From Gilvibacter sediminis (GTDB lineage Bacteria; Bacteroidota; Bacteroidia; Flavobacteriales; Flavobacteriaceae), in NCBI RefSeq assembly GCF_028561565.1, contig NZ_JAQQTE010000001.1, positions 908,633-972,632 on the forward strand: a stretch of DNA of 64,000 bases, written 5' to 3'. The notes beneath the pieces are model-generated. The model had not been told where the DNA came from and made no database searches. It saw nothing but the letters and a program-made list of their open reading frames with translations. A program made the position numbers and the translations under genes. Each line of letters starts with the position of its first letter. Positions within the stretch are counted from its first letter, which is position 1. This document shows positions 18,170 to 26,570 of this stretch, piece after piece.

Positions 18170-19132
18170 TTAACGAACCACTAATTTTTCTGTGGATGTA
18201 TAGCCATCTTCAGTCACCTGGATCATGTAGACTCCAGACTTTAAAGACCCGATATTAAGCTTAGCGTTTACTACTTGAGTTTGCAGTACAGTTTGACCGA
18301 GCATATTGTAAACCACAACATCTTTCCTTTGATTGGTGGCCGATGAGATGGTAATGATTTCTCCCTGCGTAGGATTGGGATAGATAGTAAAACCTTTGTT
18401 TGTGAAGTCATCTACTCCAATCACGCTGTCTGCAATAACACGAACATTGTCTATAAACATGGCTTCGCTTCCGGAATTGGATCTGAATTCAATGAACAAT
18501 TGAGCGTTTACTCCATCCCATAAACTCGTATTAAGAGATAACCAACTGCCTTCAATACCCAATTCATCAATGTCAAAGCCGTTGGTGTTGAGCAGATCGA
18601 ACTCTTCGTCAGTAATTGAGTTTTTTGCATAAATGCGGATGACATCATTGCTGGAATTATTAGCGCCATCGCTGTATTCCCAACCGGTTTCTTGAATAAA
18701 AACGTCTACGCTCAATACGATATCACCCAGACCTCCTAATTCGAATTCGTCAAAAGTGAGGATCATATTACCGTCTGCATCGCTGAACTGATATCCTTGA
18801 GTTCCGTCTGTGTAAGCACCTACGGTACCTGTGAAATTAGTTATGCCGACAAAGTCTCCGTCGGTGAGTCCATCACCGGGAGTGTCATAAGGGACATAAG
18901 AGGCGGAGTAGCCTAAAGGGAATGGGCCTGTTCCGGCTGCGTTGACAGGAGTTTGCCCGTCATTATTGATCAAATCGTGAGCTGCTGCAGCATCTCCGGT
19001 ATCGACATATTGGCCGTCGTTCACGCCGGCTTCAATGGTCACTTCTTCAAAACTGGTTATGGCCACTTCAAATTGCGCTTGCGTATTCCAGGCCAGGCAC
19101 AAGAAGAAAGAAAAGAGTAATAGTTTTTTCAT
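18170..19132 (-). CDS. Secreted protein with T9SS type A sorting domain (paralogue 1)
   Basis: 320 residues. Signal peptide at 1-19 (MKKLLLFSFFLCLAWNTQA). A beta-rich domain of about 210 residues includes DGDFVGITNFTG and RSNSGSEAMFIDN repeats shared with its neighbour. A linker follows, then the type IX secretion C-terminal domain (GFTIYPNPTQGE ... LGQTVLQTQV ... GVYMIQVTEDG), which directs export across the outer membrane and attachment. The central domain looks like a jelly-roll/carbohydrate-binding fold, but I cannot name it. It is a tandem paralogue of the gene at 19209. Confidence 0.88.
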   Translation of the reverse strand: MKKLLLFSFFLCLAWNTQAQFEVAITSFEEVTIEAGVNDGQYVDTGDAAAAHDLINNDGQTPVNAAGTGPFPLGYSASYVPYDTPGDGLTDGDFVGITNFTGTVGAYTDGTQGYQFSDADGNMILTFDEFELGGLGDIVLSVDVFIQETGWEYSDGANNSSNDVIRIYAKNSITDEEFDLLNTNGFDIDELGIEGSWLSLNTSLWDGVNAQLFIEFRSNSGSEAMFIDNVRVIADSVIGVDDFTNKGFTIYPNPTQGEIITISSATNQRKDVVVYNMLGQTVLQTQVVNAKLNIGSLKSGVYMIQVTEDGYTSTEKLVVR

Positions 19133-19155
19133 AGTTAGTTGATTTACTTAAAGGT

Positions 19156-19188
19156 ATAAAAAAAAGCCCTCTGTGAAAGAGGGCTTTT
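19156..19188 (-). terminator. Intrinsic terminator of the second T9SS cargo gene
   Basis: AAAAGCCCTCT (19162-19172, plus-strand spelling) pairs with AGAGGGCTTTT (19178-19188). Read on the minus strand the stem is followed by a long T-run. It sits 20 bases after the stop of the gene at 19209. Confidence 0.9.
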
Positions 19189-19208
19189 CCTGTATGTGAA
19201 AGTTCGAA

Positions 19209-20165
19209 TTAACGAACCACTAATTTCTTAGTAGAAGTGAAACCGTTCTCAGTTACTTGAACCAAGTAGATTCCTGAGCTAAGTGCTCCAATGTTCAAAC
19301 GTGAGTTTGTCACTTGTGATTGCAATACACGCTGTCCTAGTACGTCATAAACTACAACGTCTTTAGTTTGGTTTGTAGCAGAAACAATGTTCAATACATC
19401 TCCGTTTGCAGGGTTTGGATACATACTGAATCCGTTGTTGTCTTGGGTGTCAACACTCAATACTTCTTCTCCTTCAACAAGAATGTTATCAATGAACATG
19501 GCCTCAGAACCAGAGTTAGAACGGAATTCGATCACCAATTGGATAGTAGATCCTGCAGGTACGCTAGCAGATCCGTTGATCCATGAACCTTCAATACCAA
19601 GGTCATTGATGTCACTTCCAAAAGTATTCAAGATATCAATCTCAGAAGATCCAGTGATATCTCTAACAAAAATACGGATCACGTCGTTTCCGCTGCTGTT
19701 AGAACCATCTGAATACTCGTATCCCGTTTCTTGGATGAAGTAGTCTAGGCTTACTGTTACGTTCTCAAAATCGGTTAGGTCGATCTCTTCAAACTCAACG
19801 ATCATGTTTCCGTCAGAGTCTTGGAATTGGTATCCTTGAACTCCATCAGTAAAGGCACCTACAGTTCCTGTAAAGTTGGTTACCCCAACAAAGTCACCGT
19901 CTGTCAAACCAGAACCTGGCTCATCGTATGGCTCGTAACGAGCGTCTACCTCCATTTCTGTTCCTCCAGACTGATCTACAGGAGTCTCTCCAGCGTTGTT
20001 GATCAAATCGTGAGCTACAGTTGCATCTCCAGTGTCATTGTATTGACCGTCGTTAACTCCGGCTTCAATAACTTCCTCTTCAAAACTTGTACTTGAAATT
20101 ACTACCGTCTGCGCTTGCATAATTCCTGCGAGCATAAGGGTTGCAATTAGTGTAATTTTCTTCAT
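19209..20165 (-). CDS. Secreted protein with T9SS type A sorting domain (paralogue 2)
   Basis: 318 residues from ATG 20165 (MKKITLIATLMLAGIMQAQ, a signal peptide). The frame extends upstream to 20213, but a -7 promoter element lies in that extension. It shares the same layout as the gene at 18170: a beta-rich domain with DGDFVGVTNFTGTVGAFTDG and FRSNSGSEAMFIDN, then a T9SS C-terminal domain (GFSMYPNPANGD, LGQRVLQSQV, GIYLVQVTENG). The two proteins align over their full length, so this is a tandem duplication. Likely a surface or secreted protein; substrate unknown. Confidence 0.88.
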   Translation of the reverse strand: MKKITLIATLMLAGIMQAQTVVISSTSFEEEVIEAGVNDGQYNDTGDATVAHDLINNAGETPVDQSGGTEMEVDARYEPYDEPGSGLTDGDFVGVTNFTGTVGAFTDGVQGYQFQDSDGNMIVEFEEIDLTDFENVTVSLDYFIQETGYEYSDGSNSSGNDVIRIFVRDITGSSEIDILNTFGSDINDLGIEGSWINGSASVPAGSTIQLVIEFRSNSGSEAMFIDNILVEGEEVLSVDTQDNNGFSMYPNPANGDVLNIVSATNQTKDVVVYDVLGQRVLQSQVTNSRLNIGALSSGIYLVQVTENGFTSTKKLVVR

Positions 20166-20192
20166 TATTAATTTAGTTAAAATTGATTGGTT

Positions 20193-20200
20193 CAAAGATA
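20193..20200 (-). promoter_or_regulatory. -7 promoter element of the T9SS gene at 19209
   Basis: On the minus strand TATCTTTG fits TAnnTTTG and lies 27 bases before ATG 20165. This supports the shorter start over the one at 20213. Confidence 0.55.
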
Positions 20201-20480
20201 CAAAGATTGCCATAACGGCTTCTTAAATAATCTCTAAATATCCGCTCTTAACTATATAATAACACGGGCTTTAGAGCTTATGGCAGAGTCAATTAGCCGC
20301 TCTTTGCTATGTTAACCGAATGTTTTGATTGCTTTACATAAAGTTTATATCTTGTAATCAAGCTAGAGAAGCGCATTTAAATAACATTATCTTTGGGTCA
20401 AGCAGATGTGTTTTAATTGTATCTGACCAAAGAATGACCGCCAAGACCGCTGAGTCCTCTGGCCGATAAATTTGAAATCG
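20201..20480. promoter_or_regulatory. Divergent intergenic region between T9SS gene and two-component operon
   Basis: About 280 AT-rich bases with no plausible gene. On the plus strand two -7-like elements are visible, TATCTTTG at 20388-20395 and TAAATTTG at 20467-20474. Either could drive the response regulator at 20481. The second would leave almost no leader, so the first is the better candidate. No -33 TTG stands at the right distance from either, so the assignment is weak. Confidence 0.4.
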
Positions 20481-21164
20481 ATGAAAAAAAAGGATATGAA
20501 GATCCTCCTGGTTGACGACGAGCCAGACATCTTAGAAATCGTTGGGTATAACCTCTCCAATGAGGGATATCAATTGACCACCGCAGAAAACGGTCTTGAA
20601 GCTATTGAAGTAGCTAAAAAGATCAACCCACACCTAATTATCCTTGATGTTATGATGCCAGAGATGGACGGTATGGAAGCTTGCGAGAAATTGCGCGCCA
20701 TTCCAGCCCTGTCAGACACCATCATTACGTTCTTGACTGCCCGAGGAGAGGATTATTCTCAGGTTGCTGGCTTTGAGGCTGGAGCCGATGATTATATCAC
20801 CAAACCAATCAAACCAAAAGTTTTGGTCAGTAAAGTAAAGGCTTTGTTGCGTCGCTTTAAAGATGCTGATGAATCGGGTGCTGCTGTGAGTTTGGGAGAC
20901 CTGGTGATCAATAGAGAAGAATACAAGATCATCAAAAAAGGCAAGGAGTTGTTCTTGCCGCGTAAAGAGTTTGAACTCTTGGCGCTTTTGGCCTCTAAAC
21001 CGGGGAAAGTTTTTAAGCGAGAAGAGATCTTAGAGAAGGTTTGGGGAAATGAAGTGATTGTTGGGGGAAGAACCATTGACGTACACATCAGAAAACTCCG
21101 AGAGAAAATTGGAGACAACAGCTTTAAAACAGTTAAGGGCGTAGGCTATAAATTCATTGTCTAA
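20481..21164 (+). CDS. OmpR/PhoB-type response regulator
   Basis: 227 residues from ATG 20481. The frame is also open from TTG 20472, but ATG gives MKKKDMKILLVDDEPDI, a normal start. Receiver domain at 1-120 has the acidic pair DDE, phospho-acceptor Asp in LIILDVMMPEMDG, Thr in TFLTAR and Lys in ITKPIKP. A winged-helix OmpR domain follows (LPRKEFELLALL, VDVHIRKLR-type recognition helix IDVHIRKLREKIG). It is paired with the histidine kinase 9 bases downstream. The pair resembles PhoB/PhoR of flavobacteria. The stimulus is not shown by sequence. Confidence 0.92.
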   Translation: MKKKDMKILLVDDEPDILEIVGYNLSNEGYQLTTAENGLEAIEVAKKINPHLIILDVMMPEMDGMEACEKLRAIPALSDTIITFLTARGEDYSQVAGFEAGADDYITKPIKPKVLVSKVKALLRRFKDADESGAAVSLGDLVINREEYKIIKKGKELFLPRKEFELLALLASKPGKVFKREEILEKVWGNEVIVGGRTIDVHIRKLREKIGDNSFKTVKGVGYKFIV

Positions 21165-21173
21165 ATCCTATCT

Positions 21174-22220
21174 TTGGCTGTGTCCAAGTCTGATTCAAAA
21201 TATTCTTTTGCCGTAGTTACCGCACTTTATTTGTCTATCGTGCTGAGCTCCGGCTTTTTTCTTTTCCTAAAATATACCGATCAGCTCAAGCTGTGGTATG
21301 TGGCAGTAGCCTTTGTCTCTATTTGGCTTATTGGTATTCTGGTGGTAGAACTGCGGACTAGAAAGTTCATTTTACGTCAGATCAAAAACATCTACGATGA
21401 GGTGAACTCCTTAGAAGAAACCACCTTAGAGAACGATAGCATCACCACAGATCTCGCCACCTTTTCAAAAAGTGTGGAGCGCTTTACACGAGAAAAGCGT
21501 TTGGAGATTGAAGCCATGCAGATCCGTGAGAATTACAGAAAGGAATTCATGGGCAATGTGTCCCACGAGCTCAAAACACCGCTGTTTACGGTTCAGAGTT
21601 ATATCCTCACCTTGTTAGATGGCGCCTTGAAGGACAAAAGTGTTCGTAAAAAGTACTTGGAACGCGCCAGCAAAGGGGTAGAACGACTCATTGTCATTGT
21701 ACAAGATCTGGATATGATCTCTAAATTGGAGGTAGGCGATCTGAACCTGCACAAGGAGAATTTTGACATTATTGAGCTCTTGCAGAACGTCTTTGATCTC
21801 TTTGAGATGCGCGCTCAAAAGAAAGGTATTACCCTCACTTTTGATACCCAATATGAAAAACCCATCATGGTGCATGCAGATCGTGAACGCATCCAACAGG
21901 TCATCACTAATTTGATCGTTAATTCAATCAAATACGGCAAGCAAGACGGTACTACAGAAGTCAGTGTGGAAGACCTCATTCAAAATAAGGTCATTATTCG
22001 TGTGACCGATAACGGTGAAGGAATCGAACAAGAAAATCTTACCAGACTCTTCGAACGTTTCTTTAGAGTAGATAAAAGTGGTTCGCGCAAGGAGGGTGGC
22101 TCGGGACTCGGTTTGGCCATTGTAAAACACATCCTTGAAGCCCACGGAGAAAAGATCTACGTAGAAAGTGAATTGGGCGTGGGTTCTGAATTCTCCTTTA
22201 CCCTAGAAATGAGCGAATAG
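21174..22220 (+). CDS. Sensor histidine kinase, PhoR-like
   Basis: About 348 residues. Two N-terminal membrane segments (about 10-33 and 40-60) enclose a very short loop, so there is no large periplasmic sensor. The kinase core is complete: H-box GNVSHELKTPL, N-box NLIVNSIKYG, G1 DNGEGI, and G2 GSGLGLAIVKHI. No ATG precedes the first membrane segment, so the start must be TTG 21174 or GTG 21180 (the latter gives MSKSDSKYSF). I kept the longer form. It autophosphorylates and signals to the upstream response regulator. Its last 18 bases overlap the convergent glycosyltransferase gene. Confidence 0.9.
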   Translation: MAVSKSDSKYSFAVVTALYLSIVLSSGFFLFLKYTDQLKLWYVAVAFVSIWLIGILVVELRTRKFILRQIKNIYDEVNSLEETTLENDSITTDLATFSKSVERFTREKRLEIEAMQIRENYRKEFMGNVSHELKTPLFTVQSYILTLLDGALKDKSVRKKYLERASKGVERLIVIVQDLDMISKLEVGDLNLHKENFDIIELLQNVFDLFEMRAQKKGITLTFDTQYEKPIMVHADRERIQQVITNLIVNSIKYGKQDGTTEVSVEDLIQNKVIIRVTDNGEGIEQENLTRLFERFFRVDKSGSRKEGGSGLGLAIVKHILEAHGEKIYVESELGVGSEFSFTLEMSE

Positions 22221-23255
22221 CTCCTTGAAGTCCACGGCTTCATGTCCTAAGCGCAAGCCTGCATACAAAGGAACCTTTCTCAAAGCCTGTTGGGTAAAAC
22301 GCTGCTGGGTGACATAAGGCACCAGACCTTGGGCCGATAATTTTTTAGCTAGGTATTCCTGCTCGTATTGACCCGGTGTTGGAATGAATAAAGCCTTCTT
22401 TTCCAAAGCTGCTAGATCCATAATTGTGGTGTAACCTGATCTAGAAATGATCAACTCGCTGCTGTTTATTGCCTCTTCCAGTGCATCAGAGGTCATAAAA
22501 CTCACCACTTCTATATTCCCGTGTTTGTAACGGCTTTGCGGCTGATCTGTCTTCCCCAGAACACATAGTATTTTTTTATCGGTGTCTTTGAATGCTTCTA
22601 AAAGCAATTCTTCAAGGAGTGTTCGCTGCGGTTCCGGACCCGAAAGTAAGATCAGGTAATCGTATTTAGGCGGTACGTCTTTTTTTTCAAAGCGACTCAA
22701 GGCGCCGATATAGGTAGTATTTTTAGGAGGCTTCGCCGGATGTCCCAGTCTGCCGGAAAGATTCGGTTTTGCTTTGTGATCTGGCACCCAACAAGCATCA
22801 AAGCGTTTGATGATCTGCTTGTGAAGCTTAGAACTGATCCCGGTGGTGGTGCCGCTTAAAACTTCTAATTGATGCGTTATAAAAACCGAATACACCTTTT
22901 TACTTCGCACTCCTAATCGGTTGTCTGAGATGATTCCATCCACCAAACCTTCAGAAACCCATTGATCTACCAATTTGCGTTCTTGTTTTGCCGCTTTGAG
23001 CATCCGCGGACTCTGTAAAAGCATTTGTGCCTTGAACAGGTGTTTCTTCTTAGAATAGCTGATATTGTATCCCGGAAGCTCTTTATAGGGCAGGTCTGGG
23101 AATTCTTCTCTCAGTAAGGCTAGGGCAACACCGTCGCTGGCCATGAGCACTTTAAAATTGCTCTCCAAGAGCGCTTTGATAATTGGGATGCACCGAGTGG
23201 CGTGACCTAATCCCCAGTTCAAGGGTGCGACTAATATGGTTTTGTTCGGTTTCAT
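22203..23255 (-). CDS. Glycosyltransferase of the MurG/GT28-like group
   Basis: 350 residues, GT-B fold. The N-terminal domain starts ILVAPLNWGLGHATRCIPII, the Gly-rich loop found in MurG/GT28-like enzymes. The C-terminal domain carries LILLSGPEPQR, a segment near residue 245 (EVVSFMTSDALEEAINSSEL) and ISRSGYTTIMDLAALEKKALFIPTPGQYEQEYLA, shortened here in meaning to the donor-binding SGYTT..D and PTPGQYEQ elements. It is not MurG itself, since overall length and flanks differ. Donor and acceptor are unknown. Probably acts on a surface glycan or lipid. Confidence 0.8.
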   Translation of the reverse strand: MKPNKTILVAPLNWGLGHATRCIPIIKALLESNFKVLMASDGVALALLREEFPDLPYKELPGYNISYSKKKHLFKAQMLLQSPRMLKAAKQERKLVDQWVSEGLVDGIISDNRLGVRSKKVYSVFITHQLEVLSGTTTGISSKLHKQIIKRFDACWVPDHKAKPNLSGRLGHPAKPPKNTTYIGALSRFEKKDVPPKYDYLILLSGPEPQRTLLEELLLEAFKDTDKKILCVLGKTDQPQSRYKHGNIEVVSFMTSDALEEAINSSELIISRSGYTTIMDLAALEKKALFIPTPGQYEQEYLAKKLSAQGLVPYVTQQRFTQQALRKVPLYAGLRLGHEAVDFKELFAHF

Positions 23256-23331
23256 TGGGGGTAATAATGTGCAAAAATAGCAATATGGAGCCGTATTTTA
23301 TTTCCTTAATTTTACCAAAAATTAAAATTCA

Positions 23332-24009
23332 TTGGGCAGCAAGAACAAACTGAAACGGTTCCGGGAGAACGAGACCTTTGAAAACGTGATCCAACCCTCG
23401 CGAGAAGAGGTGATCAATGACGCCTTAAAACTCAAAGGCAATTGGAACGAACAGGTCTTTAAAAATGATAAACCTTTAGTATTGGAGCTCGGTTGTGGTA
23501 AGGGTGAATACAGTGTGGGTCTAGCCCAGGCCAGTCCAGATAAGAACTTTATCGGAATCGATATTAAAGGGGCTCGCTTTTGGCGTGGCGCTAAAACTGC
23601 TTTAGAAGAAGGGTTGGACAATGTCCGTTTTCTGCGCACGCAGATCGAATTGATCAACTACCTCTTTGACACTGATGAGGTCTCTGAGATCTGGATCACC
23701 TTCCCAGATCCGCAGCTAAAATACAAGCGCACCAAACACCGCATGACCAATCCAGAGTTCTTGGATAAGTATCGTAAAATCCTCGGTAATCCGGGGTATT
23801 TGCACCTTAAAACCGATTCGGAATTCATGCACGGCTACACTCTAGGTTTGCTTCAAGGAATAGGGGCCGATATCGTTTATGCCCATCACGATGTTTACGG
23901 AAATGAATACACGCCCAAAGAAGTGACCAGCATTCAAACCTATTACGAAAAGACGTATTTGGAGCAAGGCAAAAAGATTACTTACCTCAAATGTCATTTG
24001 GGGGAATAA
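23332..24009 (+). CDS. trmB: tRNA (guanine-N7)-methyltransferase
   Basis: Methylates G46 in the variable loop of tRNAs using S-adenosylmethionine. 225 residues. The SAM site reads LELGCGKGEYSVGLA near residue 50, and the family motif FPDPQLKYKRTKHRM (catalytic Asp, tRNA binding) is near 125. The start is TTG at 23332, giving MGSKNKLKRFRENETF. No ATG or GTG is placed upstream before a stop-compatible position, and this N-terminus is what flavobacterial TrmB proteins have, so I accept TTG as genuine. LysE follows 31 bases later. Confidence 0.93.
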   Translation: MGSKNKLKRFRENETFENVIQPSREEVINDALKLKGNWNEQVFKNDKPLVLELGCGKGEYSVGLAQASPDKNFIGIDIKGARFWRGAKTALEEGLDNVRFLRTQIELINYLFDTDEVSEIWITFPDPQLKYKRTKHRMTNPEFLDKYRKILGNPGYLHLKTDSEFMHGYTLGLLQGIGADIVYAHHDVYGNEYTPKEVTSIQTYYEKTYLEQGKKITYLKCHLGE

Positions 24010-24040
24010 TTTTTTATCTTCCCTGTTGTAAAGAAGCTGT

Positions 24041-24670
24041 ATGGGGCTATTTCCACATTTGATCTTCGGTTTTGTTGCGGCTTTTGTAGGCGTGATTCCT
24101 CCTGGTTTATTGAACATTTCTGCGGCTAAGATCAGCATGCATGAAGGGCGCAAAAGCGCAGCTACCTTTGCCGTTGGGGTTGGCGTAACGGTCTTGATTC
24201 AGACCTATATAGCACTCCTGTTTGCGCGTTACTTAGAGATGCATCCAGAGGTCATTCAACTCTTGCGCCAAATTGGTTTAGGGATCTTTATTTGCTTGAC
24301 GATCTACTTCTTTTTTGTCGCGAAGGATACCAGAAGAAAACCCGCGGATGAGGTCACGAAAACTGGGAAGAATCGATTCTTTTTGGGTATGCTCTTGGCA
24401 GCTTTAAATCTATTGCCCTTGCCGTATTGGGTGTATATCAGTATTACTTTTAACGCCTTCGGATGGTTTGAGTTCAGTCCAAACGCTATTTTGTTCTGTG
24501 TGCTCGGTTCTGTTTTGGGAACCCTAGCCATGCTGGGAATTTACATACAGTTCTTCAAACACCTCAAGAAAAAGCAAGGGGCATCTAAAGTAAATATGAA
24601 CTACGTTATTGGTGCTATTACCGGGATCGTCTCCATATTGACCCTGATTAAAATCCTAAACAACCTCTAA
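24041..24670 (+). CDS. LysE family exporter
   Basis: 209 residues with six hydrophobic segments and the family hallmark near the N-terminus (GVIPPGLLNISAAKISMHEG), where LysE/RhtB exporters carry PGP..L. They pump amino acids or related small molecules outward. The substrate cannot be told. Its stop overlaps the ATG of the alkyltransferase-like gene by one base (TAATG), so the two are translationally coupled. Confidence 0.88.
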   Translation: MGLFPHLIFGFVAAFVGVIPPGLLNISAAKISMHEGRKSAATFAVGVGVTVLIQTYIALLFARYLEMHPEVIQLLRQIGLGIFICLTIYFFFVAKDTRRKPADEVTKTGKNRFFLGMLLAALNLLPLPYWVYISITFNAFGWFEFSPNAILFCVLGSVLGTLAMLGIYIQFFKHLKKKQGASKVNMNYVIGAITGIVSILTLIKILNNL

Positions 24671-25005
24671 TGGGTGAAGCTTCTTTTTTTGATCGCGTTT
24701 ACGATGTGGTGCGTCAAATTCCAGACGGTCGTGTGACCAGTTATGGTGCTATTGCCAAATACCTCGCTGCTCCACGCAGCGCGCGTATGGTTGGTTGGGC
24801 TATGAATGCTTCTCATGGAAAAGATGTTCCAGCGCATCGCGTGGTGAATCGCAAGGGTTTACTCACCGGGAAACATCATTTTCAAGGAACCAATTTGATG
24901 CAACAGCTTTTGGAGAATGAAGGGGTTGTGATCATTGACAATCAGATTCAAGAACTCGACAAGCACTTTTGGGATCCGCAGCAAGAGTTACCTCCTCCCT
25001 TTTAG
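24670..25005 (+). CDS. Alkyltransferase-like protein (ATL), MGMT family without catalytic Cys
   Basis: 111 residues, DNA-binding domain of O6-alkylguanine-DNA alkyltransferase type: IPDGRVTSYGAIAKYL and the recognition helix RSARMVGWAMNAS. The active-site PCHR of true MGMT reads PAHR at residues 54-57, so the acceptor Cys is Ala. This is the defining change of ATL proteins, which bind O6-alkylguanine without repairing it and hand the lesion to nucleotide excision repair. It is encoded in a one-base overlap with the LysE gene. Confidence 0.9.
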   Translation: MGEASFFDRVYDVVRQIPDGRVTSYGAIAKYLAAPRSARMVGWAMNASHGKDVPAHRVVNRKGLLTGKHHFQGTNLMQQLLENEGVVIIDNQIQELDKHFWDPQQELPPPF

Positions 25006-25078
25006 AGCACTATTCAATGCCCTGATTTTCACATCAATCATTTTGATGACGCCCTTTTATTTTATGGGGCTTTAGTGG

Positions 25079-25086
25079 TATCTTTG
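25079..25086 (+). promoter_or_regulatory. -7 promoter element of the Mrp-NifU operon
   Basis: TATCTTTG fits TAnnTTTG and lies 34 bases before ATG 25121, within the 115-base gap after the ATL gene. Confidence 0.55.
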
Positions 25087-25120
25087 TACTACAGAAAGTT
25101 TCTAAAAACGGAACTGTTTC

Positions 25121-26260
25121 ATGAAGATAAAAAAACAAGACGTACTGGATGCCTTAGCGACTATTTCTGTTGCGGGAGCTGGTCAAAATATGGTAGAGAG
25201 CGGGGCGGTCAAAAACGTGATCGTCTTTGCCAATGAGGTTGTAGTGGATTTACTGCTGACCACACCTGCCATGCATATAAAGAAACGCGCTGAGGCCGAC
25301 GTGATCAAAACCATTCAAGAGAAGATCAGTCCAGACGCCAAGGTACAAGTGAACATTAAAGTTGAGGCTCCGGTGCAAACCCAAAAGCCCAATTTGATCA
25401 AAGGGAAGCCCATCCCAGGAATTCAGAACATCGTTGCGGTGGCCTCTGGAAAGGGTGGGGTTGGAAAATCTACCGTAACTGCTAATATCGCGGTGAGCCT
25501 CCAGAAAATGGGCTTTAAGGTGGGTATTTTAGATGCTGATATTTACGGACCTTCAATTCCAATAATGTTTGATGTAGCTGAAGAGCGTCCTCTTTCTGTC
25601 AATGTAGACGGTAAAAGTAAGATGCGCCCAGTGGAGAGTTATGGCGTAAAGATCCTTTCTATCGGTTTCTTTACTCAGCCGAACCAAGCGGTGATCTGGA
25701 GAGGACCTATGGCCGCCAAAGCACTAAATCAACTGATCTTTGATGCAGCCTGGGGTGACTTAGATTTTATGCTGATTGACCTTCCGCCAGGAACGGGTGA
25801 TATCCATTTGAGTATCATGCAGAGTTTGCCGATTACGGGTGCCGTAGTAGTGAGTACTCCGCAGAATGTGGCCTTGGCGGACGCTCGTAAAGGAGTAGCA
25901 ATGTTCCAGCAAGAGAATATTGACGTCCCTGTATTGGGCATCGTTGAGAATATGGCTTATTTCACTCCGGCGGAACTGCCTGACAACAAATACTATATCT
26001 TTGGTGATTCTGGAGCTAAGCATTTAGCAGAGGACTTGGATGTACCTCTATTGGGAGAAATTCCTTTGGTACAAGGCATCAGAGAAGCTGGAGATGTTGG
26101 ACGCCCTGCGGCCCTACAGACAGAAACAGCAACAGAGCAGGCTTTTGAGGCGCTTACCCGTAATGTGGTAGAGCAGACCGTAAAGCGCAATGAAAATTTA
26201 CCGCCAACAGAGGCGATCAAGATTACGACTATGGCTGGATGTTCAGCTGTAAACAAATAA
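25121..26260 (+). CDS. apbC: Mrp/ApbC-type iron-sulfur cluster carrier ATPase
   Basis: 379 residues. An N-terminal MIP18/DUF59 domain (about 1-90) is followed by the Mrp P-loop ATPase with deviant Walker A SGKGGVGKSTVTANIA near residue 110, Walker B LIDLPPGTGD near residue 220, and the Cys-containing C-terminus. Mrp/ApbC proteins bind and pass on Fe-S clusters in the cytoplasm. The NifU-like scaffold gene follows after two bases, and the ferredoxin reductase and ferredoxin lie just beyond, giving an Fe-S assembly and redox neighbourhood. Confidence 0.94.
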   Translation: MKIKKQDVLDALATISVAGAGQNMVESGAVKNVIVFANEVVVDLLLTTPAMHIKKRAEADVIKTIQEKISPDAKVQVNIKVEAPVQTQKPNLIKGKPIPGIQNIVAVASGKGGVGKSTVTANIAVSLQKMGFKVGILDADIYGPSIPIMFDVAEERPLSVNVDGKSKMRPVESYGVKILSIGFFTQPNQAVIWRGPMAAKALNQLIFDAAWGDLDFMLIDLPPGTGDIHLSIMQSLPITGAVVVSTPQNVALADARKGVAMFQQENIDVPVLGIVENMAYFTPAELPDNKYYIFGDSGAKHLAEDLDVPLLGEIPLVQGIREAGDVGRPAALQTETATEQAFEALTRNVVEQTVKRNENLPPTEAIKITTMAGCSAVNK

Positions 26261-26262
26261 AA

Positions 26263-26499
26263 ATGACACAAGCAGAGGTAAAACAAAATGTAGAAAAGGC
26301 TTTGGATGAGATCCGTCCTTTTCTGGTAAGTGATGGAGGAGATATCTCCTTGATCGAAATTGCAGACGATATAGTTACCGTGAAGCTTCACGGAAACTGT
26401 GTGGCTTGTAGTGTAAACCAAATGACCTTGAAGAGCGGCGTGGAAATGACCATTAAAAAGTACGTGCCGCAAATACAAAAAGTGGTAAACATCGATTAA
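26263..26499 (+). CDS. NifU-like Fe-S scaffold protein
   Basis: 78 residues from ATG 26263 (MTQAEVKQNVEKALDEIRPF). The frame is open upstream, but that part overlaps apbC. Single NifU C-terminal domain (PF01106) with the cluster-binding CxxC as CVACS and the preceding LHGNCVAC signature, plus the SDGGDISL motif. It holds an Fe-S cluster shared between subunits and transfers it to apoproteins. The position directly after the Mrp gene fits that role. Confidence 0.93.
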   Translation: MTQAEVKQNVEKALDEIRPFLVSDGGDISLIEIADDIVTVKLHGNCVACSVNQMTLKSGVEMTIKKYVPQIQKVVNID

Positions 26500-26536
26500 A
26501 ATGATAAGGGTCATGGCCTGAGCGTCCTTTGCCCTT

Positions 26537-26544
26537 TAAATTTG
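26537..26544 (+). promoter_or_regulatory. -7 promoter element of the ferredoxin reductase gene
   Basis: TAAATTTG fits TAnnTTTG and lies 27 bases before ATG 26571 in the 71-base gap after the NifU-like gene. Confidence 0.5.
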
Positions 26545-26570
26545 ACCGCCTGAAGTAGCGCATTCGATTT

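Noticed and set aside
20166-20213. Longer start of the second T9SS cargo gene
   Set aside because: It would place a -7 element inside the gene and put 16 residues before a complete signal peptide.
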